This document shows, piece by piece, positions 6,641 to 7,874 of a stretch of DNA of 7,874 nucleotides (positions are counted from its first letter, which is position 1; each line of letters starts with the position of its first letter). The notes under the pieces are model-generated. The model had not been told where the DNA came from. It saw only the letters and a program-made list of their open reading frames with translations, and ran no database searches. The translations under genes were made by a program, and so were the position numbers. The DNA is from JBFJVD01 sp041624375 (GTDB taxonomy: Bacteria > Chloroflexota > Anaerolineae > Anaerolineales > E44-bin32), in assembly GCA_041624375.1 (NCBI GenBank), contig JBFJVD010000139.1, forward strand, positions 1-7,874. Direction: 5' to 3'.

Positions 6641-7874
6641 CGACGAGCATGCATTCCCTATCGCCAGCCTGGCGCGTGGCCCAAGCCGCAGGGGTCTTCC
6701 TCTCCCTCCTGACCATTGCGATGGGCTTTGCTTCCATCGTGCTGGCGGCCCTCAACCAACAATCGTTGTTCGAGATCCTCAGTCCCAGCCATCTGCTCGG
6801 CCTGCCATTCTCTATGATCGCACTGCTGGTCTTCTCACAGCGCCCTGCCAACCTGCTCGCCTGGATCTTCCTGGGGATCGGCAGCTCGCAGGCTGCAGCA
6901 AACTTTGCCAACAGCTATGCGGAGTACGCGCTGGTCACATCGCCCGGCAGCCTGCCGTGGGGTGACGCCATGTCGGTGCCTGGACAGATCGCATGGTTCC
7001 CGGGCCTCGTCCTGTTCGTGACGTTCCTGCCGCTCCTTTACCCGACGGGGCGCCTGCTCACCCCCCGCTGGCGGTTCGTGGCCTGGGCCAGCGCCCTACC
7101 GCTGCTCCTTTTCCCTTTTTTCGTCATCCAGCTCTGGCCCCACCGTGGATTGGGCTTCCACGAGAACTCGGGTGCCTACATCCCCTCCTCGAATCTGCTC
7201 CGATTCCTGGGTGACCTGATGTTCCCCTGGATCATGGCATGGGGGACGGTCTCCACGCTGTCACTCATCGTTCGGTTCCGCCGGGCAGCGGGCATCGAGC
7301 GCGATCAGCTCAAGTGGATCACCTACGCTACCGCCCTCACCATCTCTGCCATGCTTTTCACCAATAATGTCCCATTGCCGGAGGAGATCATCTCTTTGTT
7401 GGTCTTCCCGATTTGGCCTTCGGTCCCCGTCGCTGCTGGCATCGCCATCCTGCGTCACCGGCTGTTCGACATCGACCTGATCATCCGCCGCACGCTGATC
7501 TATGGCGTCCTAAGCGCCAGCCTGGCGCTCACCTACTTCGGCTCGGTGGCGCTCATCCAGCGCTTCACCCCGGCCCGCTCGCAGGCCGACATCGTCATTT
7601 CCACATTGGCCATCGCCGCCCTCTTCCAGCCGCTGCGCCGCCGCATCCAGGGCGGCATCGACCGCCGCTTCTACCGCCGGCGGTACGACAGCCAGCAGGC
7701 CTTGACGGCCTTCAATGAGACCGTCCGTGGGCGGGTGGATCTCCCACAGCTATCGAGTGCCATCCTGCATATTGTTCATGACACCTTCCACCCCGCCAGC
7801 GCCTCGCTCTGGCTCGCAAATCCCCGCAGTGCACTGGGCAGAGACGACCGGAGCGGGGTATCCTCCAATGAAGC
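6637..7874 (+). CDS. Multipass membrane protein, sensor-head type (paralog C, 3' end cut by window edge)
   Basis: The frame is open from ATG 6637, which overlaps the paralog B stop (ATGA) and has GGAAAGGTGG ending 8 bases upstream, to the last base: 412 full codons without a stop. Hydrophobic segments lie near residues 15-38, 52-66, 72-88, 118-136, 146-166, 190-212, 226-242, 250-271 and 284-307. Signatures are LYPTGRLLTPRW (134-145, corresponding to FPDGKFVPGW in paralog A), ERDQLKW (221-227), AILRHRLFDIDLIIRRT (270-286), PLRRRIQGGIDRRFYRRRYD (332-351) and SLWL (390-393). The sequence continues past SLWL for about 19 residues with polar, unordered character, so the stop is probably close, as in A and B. 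There is no PDZ domain. Whether a GAF or kinase domain follows cannot be seen. An ATG at 7868-7870 in another frame could begin a coupled next gene. Confidence 0.8.
   Translation, partial: MTTSMHSLSPAWRVAQAAGVFLSLLTIAMGFASIVLAALNQQSLFEILSPSHLLGLPFSMIALLVFSQRPANLLAWIFLGIGSSQAAANFANSYAEYALVTSPGSLPWGDAMSVPGQIAWFPGLVLFVTFLPLLYPTGRLLTPRWRFVAWASALPLLLFPFFVIQLWPHRGLGFHENSGAYIPSSNLLRFLGDLMFPWIMAWGTVSTLSLIVRFRRAAGIERDQLKWITYATALTISAMLFTNNVPLPEEIISLLVFPIWPSVPVAAGIAILRHRLFDIDLIIRRTLIYGVLSASLALTYFGSVALIQRFTPARSQADIVISTLAIAALFQPLRRRIQGGIDRRFYRRRYDSQQALTAFNETVRGRVDLPQLSSAILHIVHDTFHPASASLWLANPRSALGRDDRSGVSSNE
7474..7653 (+). repeat. Conserved 180-base module, copy 2 (in paralog C)
   Basis: This is the partner of the segment at 6266-6445, in the same frame, with 170 of 180 bases identical. 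The bases upstream (7438-7473) keep about 86% identity to paralog B, while those downstream diverge at once, which places the sharper boundary at the 3' side. Confidence 0.9.

Noticed and set aside
1..7874. CRISPR arrays, tRNA or rRNA genes, insertion sequences
   Set aside because: No regularly spaced repeats, no tRNA-like cloverleaf or rRNA signatures, and no transposase frame or terminal inverted repeats were seen.

Overview
The window is GC-rich bacterial DNA with every supported gene on the + strand. The best guess for the organism is a member of the Chloroflexota (Anaerolineae-like), because multipass membrane proteins of the type in the right half, with FPDG, RxQxKW and LRYRL(W/F)DxDxLIxRT signatures, are common there. 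High-GC Actinobacteria are the main alternative. This assignment rests on family recognition, not on a marker gene.

Region 1 (1-1876) is a redox pair. It holds the 3' part of a Rieske [2Fe-2S] ferredoxin-like gene cut by the left window edge, followed 72 bases later by a flavoprotein of the mercuric reductase / dihydrolipoamide dehydrogenase class. The flavoprotein keeps the CxxxxC redox disulfide but has lost the usual C-terminal HPTxxE catalytic motif.

Region 2 (1877-2470) is about 590 bases without a convincing gene. It has a perfect TATAAT box at 2102-2107, a purine-rich ribosome-binding-like tract, a doubtful 110-codon reading frame and a perfect 7-bp hairpin just before the next gene.

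Region 3 (2471-4719) holds a membrane-anchored di-heme cytochrome c, coupled through an ATGA overlap to the first of three related multipass membrane proteins (paralog A). Just downstream lies a decayed fragment (about 4715-4831) of the C-terminal tail of a further family member.

Region 4 (4832-5200) has no intact gene. It carries a sigma-70-like promoter (4942-4972) and a leader with two adjacent hairpins.

Region 5 (5201-7874) holds paralog B, which has an added extracytoplasmic PDZ domain, and paralog C, which runs off the right edge. B and C are joined by another ATGA overlap. They share a 180-base segment at 94% DNA identity, with nearly all differences synonymous, while the rest of each gene has diverged. 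This points to gene conversion or recent copying of one module.

The three membrane proteins look like sensor heads of histidine kinases without kinase domains. A and B end shortly after a SLWL/SIWL strand that resembles the start of a GAF domain, and C passes the same point near the window edge. Their tandem expansion, the remnant of another copy and the coupling to a di-heme cytochrome c are the most unusual aspects. A role in sensing redox or envelope state is inference.
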